Counted from the stretch's first letter, positions 45,156 through 57,828 are shown. The stretch: DNA of 64,000 nt from Mimachlamys varia (GCA_947623455.1 OX392538.1:4960001-5024000), one strand, 5' to 3'. Translations and numbers: made by a program. Notes: generated by a model not told the origin, from the sequence alone.

Positions 45156-45320
45156 TATGGGAACAGACTTTACCCCACTCTTAGCTGACTTGTTTTTGTT
45201 TTCATACGAGGTTGAGTTTGTGGAAGAGTTAATCAGGACAGATTACAAAAACCTTGCCAAATCTTTTAATTTCACTTTCAGATATATCGACGATCAATTA
45301 TTTTCTCGTTCGATCTAAAT
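45151..45320 (+). pseudogene. YIDD-type RT fragment with an intact catalytic motif
   Basis: It reads MGTDFTPLLADLFLFSYEVE, then FNFTFRYIDD, after which the match stops and a stop codon follows (DQLFSRSI). This is the only copy in the window in which the YIDD motif itself is unbroken. It is a truncated palm segment of about 50 residues. Confidence 0.75.
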
Positions 45321-45978
45321 ATAGAACTACATTACTTCCATATACAAAACGTAGCTGGGAGTCTGTTTAAACACATGATACGGATCTTAATTGCTACAAA
45401 ACTCGTAGCGCTAAAACGGTATATAAACTATGGTCGGGTATCTCGATTCCACAATTATAAGTAAAAGTACAAGCAAATATTTAAAAATGCTAAAATATTG
45501 AAAAGATTAAATAATAAATAGAAGTGCATATATATTGAAAAGATCCAAAATTAGAAACAAAACGCGGCCAGTAAAGACGTATTACTGAGTCGATGTACCC
45601 CATCTGCCAGTAACTTAAAGGTTAACAGTTTGAATCTCAATTAATCTAAATTACATAATAGGACATCAATTGCACATGTAAATAACTTATATGCTATACA
45701 AATAGGATTGTGGAGTACTTAATATTTTTACACGTGTGGGCGGGCCTTTTAAACACTTATATGCTACTTGTACTTTAAAGATGCCGGTACTACTGACAAA
45801 AATGTAATGTTGTATAATATTAATACTAAATTAAATAAACGTCTTAGATCTCTAATTATGAGAGCCTTCCTTTCAAAAGAAGGTTGGATGACAATACAAA
45901 TATATGGTTGTGAGCTATTTTGAACAGCAAATGCTAGGACGAAGTATACCGAAGAAGGTATTGTATGACTGATTGGAT
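45321..45978. other. Non-coding spacer
   Basis: AT-rich, nothing recognised. Confidence 0.4.
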
Positions 45979-46177
45979 TCTGGCCCTGGTTTCATCAACG
46001 TTCCTTAACTTAAGGTAACTCCTTAACTTAAAAACCTCCATAGGAAAGCATTACAGAATTTAAGGAAGGTTCCTTCACTAAGGATTTTCCCCTTAAACTC
46101 TGTAATGCTTTCCTATGGAGATTTTTAAGTTAAGGAATTTCCTTTAGTTAAGGAACGTTGATGAAACCAGGGCCAGA
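45979..46177. mobile_element. 199-bp palindromic MITE
   Basis: Arms of about 85 bases: TCTGGCCCTGGTTTCATCAA at the left and its complement at the right, with matching internal blocks CTTAACTTAAAAAC-TCCATAGG and AGCATTACAGA-TTTAAGG. GATT lies on either side, possibly the target duplication. Confidence 0.85.
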
Positions 46178-46243
46178 TTGACAATATCTTTGTTGAGTAT
46201 GGAGGAAATCTTTTCCAGCATACCTTAGGTATTCCTATTTTGA

Positions 46244-46833
46244 CAGTGTCCGCCACTCTTAGCTGACTAGGTTTTGTTTTCATACGAGGCCGAATTTATC
46301 GAGGAGCATTTCAGAACAGATAACAAGAACCTTGCCAAAATCATGTTTACTCTTCTGAACTTGAAATCAAAGACACAACATATTTATAACATCGAGTCTA
46401 CATCAGCTGTTTACCTCAATCTTTATCTAAGTTTTGAACAAAATGGGCAGCCTACTATTAAGCTTCAGGATGAACGTTACGATTTCAATCTTCCGATCGC
46501 CATTTGTTCCTCAAAAATAGCATTCCCCTTTCTCAAGCCTATGTAGTTTACAAGGCTTGCTCCTGAAACCGAAACTTACATACGACATATAAATTCGAGA
46601 GAAGCAGGTTGACTGGGAATGATGACTCGGTTTTTATTATGAGGACTTGAAGTTTACCTGGATGTGACCAAGATTTTCATGAAGCCTGTAAAGACTCTTC
46701 GGAACACATGTTTTTGTTCTCGGTGTAAATCTGTCCTTTGCTCATATTTTACCCTTAGTTTAATAGATTTTGAGTTCGAATCATAGCCGTGTTTACGCTT
46801 CGGTATTCTCTGATGTTTGTTTTCTACCATTAG
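46244..46833 (+). pseudogene. YIDD-type retroelement copy with the catalytic core deleted
   Basis: It starts with PLLAD, a stop, then VLFSYEAEFIEEHFRTDNKN. NLAKIM is followed by a jump to KSKTQHIYN and SAVYLNLYLSFEQNGQPTIK, so YIDD is missing. The frame ends at 46546 and a worn 3' UTR runs to about 46825 (CTTCGGTATTCTCTGATG). It lies immediately before the splice acceptor of the next feature. Confidence 0.7.
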
Positions 46834-46978
46834 CTCTACTTCTACATTTTGGATTACGTCATTACTGAAGACGTCGTCAACATCACACCGATCCTATACA
46901 AGTTTACACTCAAGTCATTACCAAGGAGGTTCTACCCGGTAGAAGTGTACCTCACTTTGTCCAATATCACGCTTGCGA
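46834..46978 (+). CDS. Orphan internal exon of an unidentified gene
   Basis: A TTTGTTTTCTACCATTAG acceptor precedes 145 open bases and a GTATGT donor. The frame reads LYFYILDYVITEDVVNITPI, then LYKFTLKSLPRRFYPVEVYL and TLSNITLA, ending in phase 1. Third positions are GC-richer than the surroundings and no stop occurs in this frame, while the other two + frames contain stops, so it looks genuinely coding. I do not recognise the protein. Neighbouring exons are not certain; the 44045-44109 candidate has a compatible phase. A retroelement 3' end is inserted within about 10 bases of the acceptor, so the gene may be damaged. Confidence 0.45.
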
Positions 46979-49900
46979 GTATGTCTTTATTCACGTTAAA
47001 ACATGTATGTGGTCTAGAAGCGTAATAACATTTACCCGACACTCTAATTTGTGTATGACTGATGTTCACCATAACACCGACAGACAATTACCGGTATCAC
47101 GTAACCAGTGTCAGCGCATGCTTCACCAATTAACGGGCTGGATATAGACCGAAGGACACCCCGGGTACAATAGAGCATGGAATCGTTATACAAAAAAACC
47201 CCACATTTAAGCGAACCCGACACTGCGTTCAACTTAAAATGTTCAAAGAGACAAAGCAAATGCTATATGTAACTGTGAGGATAACCAGACATGGGTTGTT
47301 TAAGTGATTCTGGTCAATAACGGTTTAGAACGTGTCATTAAAAAATCAATATAACATTATAAAGATGATATTTAATGTTTACTGAAATGCTTGAAGTGAA
47401 CAACGTTAGTTTGTCGACCATGGTATTGCGTTTCATCACATGTAAACAAGTCCATATCGATATCGAATTTCATTTGGCTTCTTTATTTCGTTAAATGTTG
47501 CTTTATTTTGCATGATAAGGAACGACGAATCATTATTTTCTAGGTGTTTAATGATTAATTATATTTGTTTTGAGAACAGGTCTCGGTATATCTCGAAACG
47601 AAAAGCAGATGAATGATAAAATAAACTGATTTTCCTTTACGTTTTATTCAGCAATCGTGTTCGAAAGATATGGATTTTAAATTTGTTATTTACTTGTTTA
47701 CCTGGTTGTCTGCGCTGAAACAAATCCTTATTCACACTAAGAGAAATTAATTTATTGTTTATCTTTTGTTTCATTACTGATATCAATCAGCAGTGAGACT
47801 AGTCATTTCCATTTTTAACTGGAATTAGAAGATATAGCGCGAAAAAATAAGATGTATTCATTTTTGAATAATTCAGGCAAGCTTTGTTTTATTAAACTGA
47901 TGCAGTACCTAAATTACTTTCTTCCACACTTTTCTAACGTAAAATAAGTGAACTCGTTGCATCGGGCCATCATCAATGGCATATGTTATGCTTGCCCAAA
48001 TATTGGTGACGTTACTCAAGTAACACTGCATAAAGTGATGACGCCATAGTGACGTTTTAAAATAATAGCGCGTGTGAGCTGTCTTTTCCATTTCCCGGTA
48101 AAGGACAGATTTATCTTTTACCTAGCAAAATGGGAATGAACCAATGAAGTGTGGGAGAAAGATATGTCTCCATTCCCATGGCAGATCAAACACCCATCGA
48201 CCTAAAAAGAACATCTCATAATTTGTTATCCTACGTTATTGTCGGCTTAAATTTTCTTTTATGGTCATCAGAAAATAGCAAGTACCAATATATACTTTTT
48301 TTTAATATTGTGCAAAAGCTAATTCCTGCAGAATCATACGATCATAAGCATTCTTGATGAACAATGAGTATTTCTAATAACATATTGCCTTCAAGCACAG
48401 AGAACATGAGAGAAATAATTGCTATTTTTTTTATAAAACCATTATGTTAACTTCACTAGTAATTGTGAACGGTAAATTAACCATTCCTCCAGCTATTGAT
48501 CAACTACATAACTGAAAAAGGTATTTGTTCCTAGAAATCCTTAAAGTTAAGTAATCAAACATCATGTCAAGAATACAAATCACACGACACGTAATTTTTA
48601 CCAGAATAATTGATTACAGCATTTGTTTTAATATTGTTTTACTTTTCACAAGCATTTTCTTAAATGGGTCCGAATAAACAAACTTGTATATGCTATCATA
48701 TTTGGAGAACCAAACATATTGAAACCTTCTTGTTTGATTTCAATACACCTGTTATAAGCATTAAAACAAAAGCACATATGTATTTACCTGCAAAGATAAA
48801 ATAATTTGCATGACAACATATCATAAACATTACAAAAACCGATATTGACCTCATTAGAAAGGCGGGGTTGTAATAGCCAAACGAAAAGGTCACCGTCTAC
48901 TGTGACCCGGGTTCGATGCCTACCTGGGGAAGTGTCCAGGTACAAGGCGCATGTCGATATATTATTTCCAGGTTCTCCGGAGTTTTTTCCCCATGACAAT
49001 ACATGTTTATATGACATAAACACAGACACACAAAACATACGACGATCATGTTATATATAATCGTTATGCATTGCATATCCTGAAACTAGTTTAATGAAAA
49101 TCTATCATCACATGATGGAAATGGAATTGGAAAATGATAGAACTCGTATACTTCAGTTAATAATGTTATTATGAATTATTGAATATCGCACTACTTTATA
49201 TGTCCTTGTCTGGGTTAATTGTTCTGGCCATTGAAAAGATATTGTCCCCGGCGTCGCTACCTCCCACTGTCGGTACATAGTTACAGTGTTATGGGTTCTA
49301 GGCGTATATCTACCGTAATTCAATGTTTTACACTGCAGGTACGCTCATTTCTATCAGCTATCCGAAAGCCTCTTTATATGATATACAAATGACTAAATTA
49401 TGCCATTGATCTTTAATTTCGTCATCATTTAATGGGATCAATTTAACAAACAGAGACACACACAGAAAAAAATTTGGTCTTTAATTGAAAAGTGAAAAGA
49501 TTAAATGAAATCTACAATAACACCCTTTTGTAAAAATTAATAATCTTTAAGAATGCACCGGTTCCTTTAACTACTTGACCTACCAACGTTTGGGTCAATT
49601 ATAGGATTAAGGAATTCAAGCTCCTGGGAAGCAACACGGTAGGATCCCTGAGAGTAGTCTATGTTGTATAGTAGTTCGATAGTTAACTATCAGTCACGTG
49701 GTGATGTCCTATACAGAAGGCCCACATTTGTTTAACCCTGCTTTAATTCTACTGTCTGTTCTCTGGTAGTATTCTAAGGATCTTTGGTAACAATTAAAAG
49801 GGAAAGACAGCGGCGGAAACTCGAGCATTGCGACTGGAACAAAAGTAGACGGTCGAGATGAAATAAAGCACTGCATGTATAGAAATTCCTACTCATTAGA

Positions 49901-51559
49901 AACATTGATCATGCCTGTCTAGTCAGCTGTTTTGATGTCAGGTATTATGGTATAGGAAACAGGTATTGACAGAGACGTATATCAACCGTAGTACACTGCA
50001 TATAGACCTGTGATATTACCGGGTGATCACTTGTCCTCACATATATCCAACGTTCAATACATTAGCTTTAGATGATGATACAGCTATATGCTAACATTAT
50101 ACGCAATACCCTATTTAGATTTAAAAGTTAAAACCTCATTGAGTCACCATACTGCGTTGATAATAGCATGTACTTCCCCTCAGCAGAAACATGAGTGGCC
50201 ATTAAACTACAACATACATACATTGTATAAAGTTAAACGTACATGGCTGATCATCGCCTACATCTTACAAATACTTACATAGTTGAACATGAACAATCTT
50301 TGTTTAACATTAACCTTTAACTTTTAAATACATATATGATTGAATATTAAACTGCAATTTGTAGATAAGGATGCGGTTGGGCAATGGACTGCAGCTAAAC
50401 AGACTGATCAACTAATTCACTTATAACAATCTCTGTGAACCATGGAATACATAACTGACATCAACAAAGCAACTGGACATTGTTAATTCAGCAACAGAAA
50501 GTTGGGGGTTTAATGATACTACTCGATTCAAATATTACTTCGAGTTGATCTGAAGATAGACGTGTGTTTGTCCGATTACGAATACAAATACACGCGCTGT
50601 TTCGATAGACAAGGCGTTGGTAATATATTTAGTAGTGCCATATAATACCTGCGTGTTTACATTGACATCCATAACCTACTTAGACTGGGCTGTAACGCAT
50701 CTAGTCAAGACGTGAGAATTCACAACTATGTAATACAGTTCCACTGTATGAATATTATACATTGATTAGGAATTGGTATTTTATGTCTAGTTTACAATTT
50801 GTAAACAATAATAGCCGAAGCAAGATTTGCCTAATGGAACTGATGCATAAGACACTCTATGCAAAAGATGACTGAATGCCTTGTTCTTATATATTTTATA
50901 TTTGGGCAGCTTACCTGATATTGTCTGAAGTTTATTTTAATTTGGGTATTCATCAGCGTTTCAAGAACATATTTATTTATTTACAATTTTGTCAAATTGT
51001 ATATTAGCTCTGTTGGGACTTGCCAAAGCTCCAGAATAAATAATAAGAAAAAGAAACCCACCAAACTACAGAAGATTGTGATATTAGCGGGCAATCCGTT
51101 AATATAGGTAGGTAAGGTGCAGAAAAACAGGTAAATGGTACAGACATGTAGCTCTAATGGGGTCGGTAGGAGATACTAGGGATTCGACATTTTTTCAAGA
51201 TCAGGTCAACAATTACACGTAGCTGATGTGACACGAGCTACATGTAAATGGAACAAGAGTTGAGACGCTTGACTTGTTTTGTGAGTTTTTTAAGCTAAGA
51301 ACTATATCAAATGGACAAGGCCTGAAAGAGAAGTGCTCGGTTTAGACTGGTATAAAGTAGAATTGTAAACTTAATATGGAAATATTTAAAGAAGGGAGTG
51401 CAAGACAGAGGCAAACAAGGGCGCATATGTACACATTTGGAGCGGATTATGGTAGTGCAGCACTGCTTAAATAAACTTGAAAAAATGGGTTGATCAATAC
51501 TGGATAGGCTGATAAAGGACGGTCCCTGGAACCTGTCCTTGAGACACATTTGCGTAAAA
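46979..51559. other. 4.6-kb spacer without a recognised gene
   Basis: AT-rich, with no exon that meets both splice and coding criteria. It contains a SINE relic (48865-48990). Short frames at 47044-47259, 47909-48091, 48151-48357, 50088-50282 and 51307-51549 show no motif or context. Confidence 0.35.
48865..48990 (+). mobile_element. SINE relic with box B
   Basis: GTGACCCGGGTTCGATGCCT fits a box B, followed by GGGGAAGTGTCCAGGTAC and GGTTCTCCGGAGTTTTTTCC, reminiscent of the GGTGGTTTTTCTCCGGG region of the SINE tail at 42966. The box A half is not clear. Confidence 0.4.
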
Positions 51560-52175
51560 TAAATTTAGCTTACCACTAAGCTATACAATAAACGTGAAGA
51601 TTTCAATTTTCCGATCGTGAACTTTCCATTTCTTGATAGTAACATCTCTGCTTCCCAAACCTATGGGGTTTACATGTCCCAGTTGATTCGATATTCTAGG
51701 GCTTACTATATAAATCGTGACTTTCGCGATCGATGTCGACTGCTGACAAACAAACTAACAACACAAGGATTCGAGAGGTGCAGGCTGATCAAACCAATGA
51801 ACAAGTTTTATGGTCGCCATCTTTGTCTCATAGAGAAATATTCTGTATCTTTAAGTGATATGAAGATGGACGTTTTTGAGTATGCTCATTAGTGTGTTTA
51901 CTTGTAGTGATTGATCATGATACCCGGTTCTCATTTTGTGAATTTAATGTTTACTTGGATGTGACAAAGATTTACATGGCGGGTGTCGTCGATAAAGCAG
52001 AAGACGCGTACCCTTCCGGAACACCTGGTCTTACTCTCTTGAACAAGAGTCTCCATGTGAATCTTTCCTTTAAACATATTTTGCCCCTGGTTTAATCGAT
52101 TTTGAGTTCGGATTATGATTTGGTTAACTCTTCGGTATTCTCTAATTTGTGTTATTATAAACCTTACCCCTTGAT
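51560..52175 (+). pseudogene. Best-preserved 3' half of the YIDD-type retroelement
   Basis: From about 51574 it reads KLYNKREDFNFPIVNFPFLD, and from 51617 an open frame continues through GVYMSQLIRYSRAYYI, RCRLLTNKLTTQGF and KFYGRHLCLIEKYSVSLSDM to FEYAH and a stop (51890-51892). The 3' UTR follows: TTTACTTGGATGTGACAAAG, the GGCGGGTGTCGTCGATAAAG block at 51978 and the terminal GGTATTCTCTAATTTGTG. It anchors the other, shorter fragments as 3' ends of one family. Truncated before the catalytic motif. Confidence 0.78.
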
Positions 52176-52233
52176 ATACCCCTACAACTACAGTCTCAAA
52201 AATACACATGCACTTGCATCACATACACTTTGA

Positions 52234-52272
52234 GGCCTTCCTTAAATAACACTGGCTGTGAATAGGACGTTA
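52234..52272 (+). mobile_element. SINE tail fragment
   Basis: GGCCTTCCTTAAATAACACT then GGCTGTGAATAGGACGTTA matches the end of the SINE at 42966-43135. Confidence 0.6.
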
Positions 52273-52766
52273 CTCTTTTGCATACATTAAAGAGACACAA
52301 GCTCCTTTTGCCCAAGACCAAATATTGTTAATGTCTATGATAACGTGAAGAAGTTGTGTTTGATATCCAATTGTTCTTATATGTAATACATCCGTGTTAT
52401 CGACAAACTCAAATTATGTTTAAACCTTCCTTAATGGCAGCTCAAGCTGTTAATTGTTTGTTACAAAAGCTCTGTTAATTATTCATTACAGATACAATAT
52501 GTAGTTTCAGCGTCATACCAGATTATTTTTCGCAAATAATAAAGCCCGGTACAAACAAGAGTCTAATAAGTATTACGTATTATTGAAAACGAGGATTTTC
52601 ATCTGTGTATCACGCAAATCGTGACAATTGTTTGTTGTTCGACAACAGTTACACGTTACCCGGTAATCTCACAGTAAAGAGTTATTCCCCTTGGTACCGG
52701 AGTTTATATTCCCGGTCTATATATCCTGTATTATAACTCTAGCCTCTTTCGCTCTCTACCCATGTT
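52273..52766. other. Non-coding spacer
   Basis: AT-rich, nothing recognised. Confidence 0.4.
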
Positions 52767-52964
52767 AGATGGCGTACCAGACACATATGCTGAACCTTTT
52801 AAATTTAGTAATACATTGTAGATACAGTATGTCGAAAAATGAATCATACAGCTGTTTTGTCCTCCAAGGACTCTTTAGTGATGCTAGGGGCCAAAAGGTG
52901 GGAATCCAAAATTTCTAAACTAATGTAAAAGCGGAAGGGTCAGGTGCGAAAAACCCCTTTGGTT
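52767..52964 (+). repeat. Dispersed repeat family E, copy
   Basis: It starts GATGGCGTACCAGACACATA, passes ATCATACAGCTGTTTTGTCC, GTGATGCTAGGGGCCAAAAG and GGGTCAGGTGCG, and ends AACCCCTTT. The terminal TTAA has been lost here. Confidence 0.7.
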
Positions 52965-53131
52965 CATGAATAAAGAAGTAAACAAGTTCTGTATAATTTA
53001 AAATCGTTTACTACGGAAATGTGTATATCATGTAACGGCCACTACTCAAATAAGTAATTGTGACTATGAAGGTTCCAGCAAATGTTGGGGACTAAATTCC
53101 ACCAGAAGAGACTGCCACACCCTATCATGCA

Positions 53132-53229
53132 GATGACGTAACGCACACATATGCTGCACTTTTAAATTAAATAATAGGTACAGTATGCCGATAAAATTAA
53201 CTAAACTGCATCATACAGCTGTTTTTTTT
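53132..53229 (+). repeat. Dispersed repeat family E, left-end fragment
   Basis: GATGACGTAACGCACACATA, TGCTGCACTTTTAAATTAAA and CATCATACAGCTGTTTTTTT match the left half of the family. The right half is absent. Confidence 0.6.
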
Positions 53230-54349
53230 ACACATGTTCTTATACCTTTGTAAATTAAACTGCAAGGTATCTACATTTAAAGCCTCCGTAACACCTAGGA
53301 CATCAGGCATCCCACTAGTTACAAGTTAGTCCTCACTATCTTTACGTCTTACTAGGGTGGACAAGAAGAAAGGTATTTTGTAATTTTTAAACTGACAGTT
53401 TGCTGGCTTTGAGGCAAAATACACCCCATGGAGCGCGGCGGACTATTTAACAGGAACACTATATTGATTTGATTCCTCTCACATGGATTAATATATATTT
53501 CCCCCGATAGCTCATTCACCAGTCTCCTACATTTTAATAAATGTTTGCCCTGGTTCAGTAAGATTTCAATAATACATTGTGTACTGCTACCTTCTACGTG
53601 GTTTACCTGCATACATACCTGTGAGCCTTGTGGGATTGAAATAATTCTAATTACAGACATTATAAACCAACTGATCAATTAAAACCACATCTACACAAAG
53701 TTAATGATACATAAGTCACGTTGTATATAATGTACATGGGTTTAGGTTTTTAACAGTGTCACTGTTATTGATTATTTGAATGTGTACAATAATTGACCAA
53801 CCGATTGATATTAATTCAAAATGTACTTCAGTCTGTGGAATTAAAACATAGTAAGTGTATAATATTATGCATGTATTATGATATACCTGTACAAAAAACC
53901 TATACCTGTATATAGTGGGATATGGCTGTAACGAGGGGCGAGATACACTTGATAATCCCTAGTTAATACAATACTGGTGGCGAGGTACGACACAAACACG
54001 GTATTATTATATCGCCGGGTACCCACGAAGACCTACCGTGACCAACCTACCACTGTTTACTTTGGTTAAAAGACGTCTTAACAATGACGACGGTTTGACA
54101 GCACACGTCTACGTACTTAGATCTACATGTGACAGGAGTGTGTGTATACCTGTTTGTATGTACCTAAACAGTATGGGCTATAGATGACTTATCGAGCATG
54201 GTTTAACATTGGACTACGGTGACAAGGTACCACTACCATATACTACCCATTCCGCGTGCCAAAATTGGTTGTTCTGGGCTGGTGTATTCAGTTTGTGTAT
54301 TTCAAAATGGAGGATTCGATATTTGGATTTGTATAAACCATTCACAATC
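53230..54349. other. Non-coding spacer before the signal-peptide exon
   Basis: No coding block recognised. GTATAAACC at 54331-54339 lies too close to the ATG at 54350 to be a normal TATA box. The minus frame 53352-53678 is unsupported. Confidence 0.3.
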
Positions 54350-54403
54350 ATGGACAGTCGGACTTTAAGTTTACCTGTCCTGTTTATTTGGCTGTGGCTT
54401 CAG
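54350..54403 (+). CDS. Possible first coding exon encoding a signal peptide
   Basis: ATG at 54350 opens 18 codons reading MDSRTLSLPVLFIWLWLQ and ends in a perfect CAG/GTAAGT donor in phase 0. The basic-then-hydrophobic pattern is that of a signal peptide, as is often found in its own first exon in secreted mollusc proteins. No matching second exon could be found between 54404 and the array at 58402. The next exons are therefore in or beyond the array, or the match is chance. Function unknown. Confidence 0.3.
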
Positions 54404-57340
54404 GTAAGTTTACGACTGTCCGAAGTATTAAGATACTGTATACTCCAATATCAAGGACCCGGTAAACAGACATGTTTTTATGGTTTTATATGTATAGGAT
54501 TATACTGACACGATTTTAAGATAGTACATATACCATAACATATATATAATTGAATTCCATATATAATTCTCAAATATGTGTGTTACACATGTTTTGTCTA
54601 TTATATTATACTCATATACCGATGTACTATCAAATAACTTTAACATTTATTAAATAGTTCAGGTGATATTATTCCTTCCTGTAAATGCAGCTGTGTGTCT
54701 TTACGCTTTCCTATTTCCTGTAGACATGGTTACAGAAAATCTTATGATATATTAATTGATAACACAATATTTTAATCAACATCTTTACTTAAAATTACAA
54801 TTTCTTTCATATTAAGAAAGATAGTCACACACTAATATATATAATACGAAATCAGAATAATGACCACTATGTTACGTTAACTAGTTTGTGTGTTACGTCC
54901 TCTTGACAGGTATGGTACATGTAACTAAGTATGTTTTTCACGTTCGACTTAAGACTTATATTAGAAACAGCATAAACATATGTTAAGAAATATCATAGTT
55001 GAGATTGTAGTTACCAATTAAACACAGACATATAGGGCTACTCTTAAATCAATTATTGTATATTCTTTACAAGTAGTAAACCTTTGAACACATACGAAAT
55101 TCAAAATGTTTTCCAAATCAAGATATATTACTTGATAACACAATATTTTAATCAACATTTTTACTTAAACTTACAAAAGAACAATGAGCACCAGGTTAGG
55201 TTTATTAGTTTGTGTTTTACGTCCTATTGGCAGTTATGGTAACTAAGTATGCTTTTCATGTTCGCCTTTCCACTTACATTAGAAACAACATACGAATTTA
55301 TATTAAGAAATATGGCTGTGTTTGTAAACATAATGACATACCTATACTCTCAAACGAATTATTTTATATTCTTACAGGTAATTAACATTTTAACACATAC
55401 GATATTCGAAATGATTTCCGAACCATTATGAATTTGATTTGGAAAGCACACAATGTGTACACCTTTCAGATCATCTCCAAACATAACTTGCTAACTCAAC
55501 AAATTGTTTTTTGTCATGTCACGTCTGGAGAAGGTCTTCCCTTCACCGTGAGACGACATATTGGATAAACATTGCTTCAACTCAGATATGTACTCTGTAC
55601 AACACCATTGAAACCTGGCCACAAGCCATCTATCATTCTGTTTATTAACATGTGAATACCTATTCCTCTACTTGTCAGAATGCACACGTTTCTCGTTATG
55701 TTTCTCTTTATGGTATCATGAGAAACAGACTATTTAATCTCCATTTCTAAACGTATTCTGATATCCTTCTCAATCATACCTTACACAGTTATCTTTCTCT
55801 TTGAGACAAATAGGCCCGATAAACGTATCCTGAGAAACAGAATAAATAAACGAGTAATTTATTGTTGAATTGGATTTCTTATCAGAACAAAACTCACTTA
55901 TTTTGATATTTACAATTAAATAGATCAAACATATATACGATATGCCATTCAGGAAATGTTTCTTTATAAAGTTCAGGACACAAATGTTATTTTCAAAAAG
56001 TCTAATGTATCCTATTGTAGGTATAAAACGATTTAGGAGAGGGCTTTTCGAGGATGTTTTATACATGTTAAGCATTTAAGAAATTATTAAATATATATTA
56101 AACTAGGTTAAAACGACACAAGTAAATGTTACACATATATCCTATTGATATCTTGACACGGAATACTATTTCTTTAATTAATTTAAGATATACATTGATA
56201 AGTTAACGTATTAGTTGCAGATTATCTGCGATGGGTCTGGTATCATTAAACCCTTTCATCACGCTAAACCCTAATGGAAACACCCAGATTAATTCATAGC
56301 AAAGACTCAATTTACAGGTGGATGAAAGGTCAATGTAACTGCTGTATCCTATATTGGCTCTGGGCTGTCACTCGCGCATCCGCGACATTTCAAAATGAAA
56401 GATTGAAGATCAAGATGCTTGGTCTCCATCCGCTCTGAACTTGTTTATTACAATTTTGTATGATGGTATATTCAAATCAATACAGATATTTTTGAATCGT
56501 TTACAATATGTAGGAGTTAGGTCGCATCAGTCTATAGGAATCGTCATGTACAGCTTTTAATTACTTACCTACATACATAAGTACATACTTTAATTCACCT
56601 ATACCTAGATTTATTTCAATGTATTACAGTTTAGATTTAATGCCAAGGAACGAATCAGGCCCTGTGATAATTTTTAGGTAGTAATATAGTTATAGCCCTT
56701 TGATTCAAGCGAATAATTTGATTATATTCACGTACACAAATATCTCAAACACGACACAGTTGAATGAATTTTAATTACGTGATCAGCCTACCTTTCATTA
56801 TACTTGATTTAATGGACTTAATTTGCCAAAGATTTAAAAGGAATACAATGTTATGAGATTTTATATGTAATGAGTTTGTTGACGTCTAACTAGATAACTA
56901 GTAGTTGTAACTTTATAAATGCATGTTTTCTGCGATATGAAGGTATTCTGTTTGTCCTTGGATCGATCACCTTGACACATTACGTTGATACACCTATACG
57001 AATGAGATACACCTGTATACCTGTGTGAGAGTCATGCTTTACCGATATCTTATCGACAACGTTCTTTTTAAATACAAACCTCAATGGCACTACTCTCAAA
57101 TCTACCATTAATAAAGCATTTACCGAGGTTACCCAAACAAATGTTTAAACGAATCGTCACTCATAGATCCCTATCAGGTAACAGGGCCTAAGCCATCATT
57201 TCAACACCTCGCCTCCACAGAGACAGAGTGATTTGTAACGGCTATATTTGATCTTAACGGAGGTGTGAAGGGTAAGAGCTACTTTCGGTAAACATACCAA
57301 CATAGGTTGTGGCGCTTTTAGATAAAGTCGAGTTTAACTA
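54404..57340. other. AT-rich spacer with a local direct duplication
   Basis: Bases about 54758-55000 and 55133-55335 share GATAACACAATATTTTAATC, the TAGTTTGTGTGTTACGTCCT block and AACTAAGTATG, indicating an old direct duplication with a step of about 375 bases. No coding exon is recognised in the rest. Confidence 0.4.
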
Positions 57341-57503
57341 AGCAGAAGACGCGTAATCTTCCGGAACACCTGGTTTGATTCTCTTGTGCATTTACGAGAG
57401 TCTCCATGAACATATTTCCTTTGTTCCTATTTTGCCCCTTGTTTAATCGATTTTGAGTTCGGATTATGGTTTTGTTGACGCTTTGGTATTCTCTGATGTT
57501 TTT
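57341..57503 (+). mobile_element. YIDD-type retroelement 3' end, left arm of an inverted pair
   Basis: It runs from AAGCAGAAGACGCGTAATCT to TTGGTATTCTCTGATG and six T. The last 105 bases are almost identical, in reverse, to 57724-57828. Confidence 0.75.
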
Positions 57504-57723
57504 TACCCACCAAAGCGACTAAAAGTACTCGGAACACATTACCTATAGCTTAAATTCTAAAAGTTATGCACGAAAAGCAATGCCATATCTATGTTGTCAG
57601 ATAAGCAGATTTACATTTTAGATATTATTTGATTGACTTGAACATCTTTAGTCAAAATACGAATAGGCTATTGGTATACTCCTATAATACGACATGACTG
57701 TAATAACAACGCATTAATACATA

Positions 57724-57828
57724 AAAAAATCAGAGAATACCAAAGCGTCAACAAAACCATAATCCGAACTCAAAATCGATTAAACTAGGGGCAAAATAGG
57801 AACAAAGGAAATATGTTCATGGAGACAA
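57724..57828 (-). mobile_element. YIDD-type retroelement 3' end, right arm of an inverted pair
   Basis: Reverse orientation, with only a base or two different from 57399-57503. The two 3' termini face each other across about 220 bases. Confidence 0.75.
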
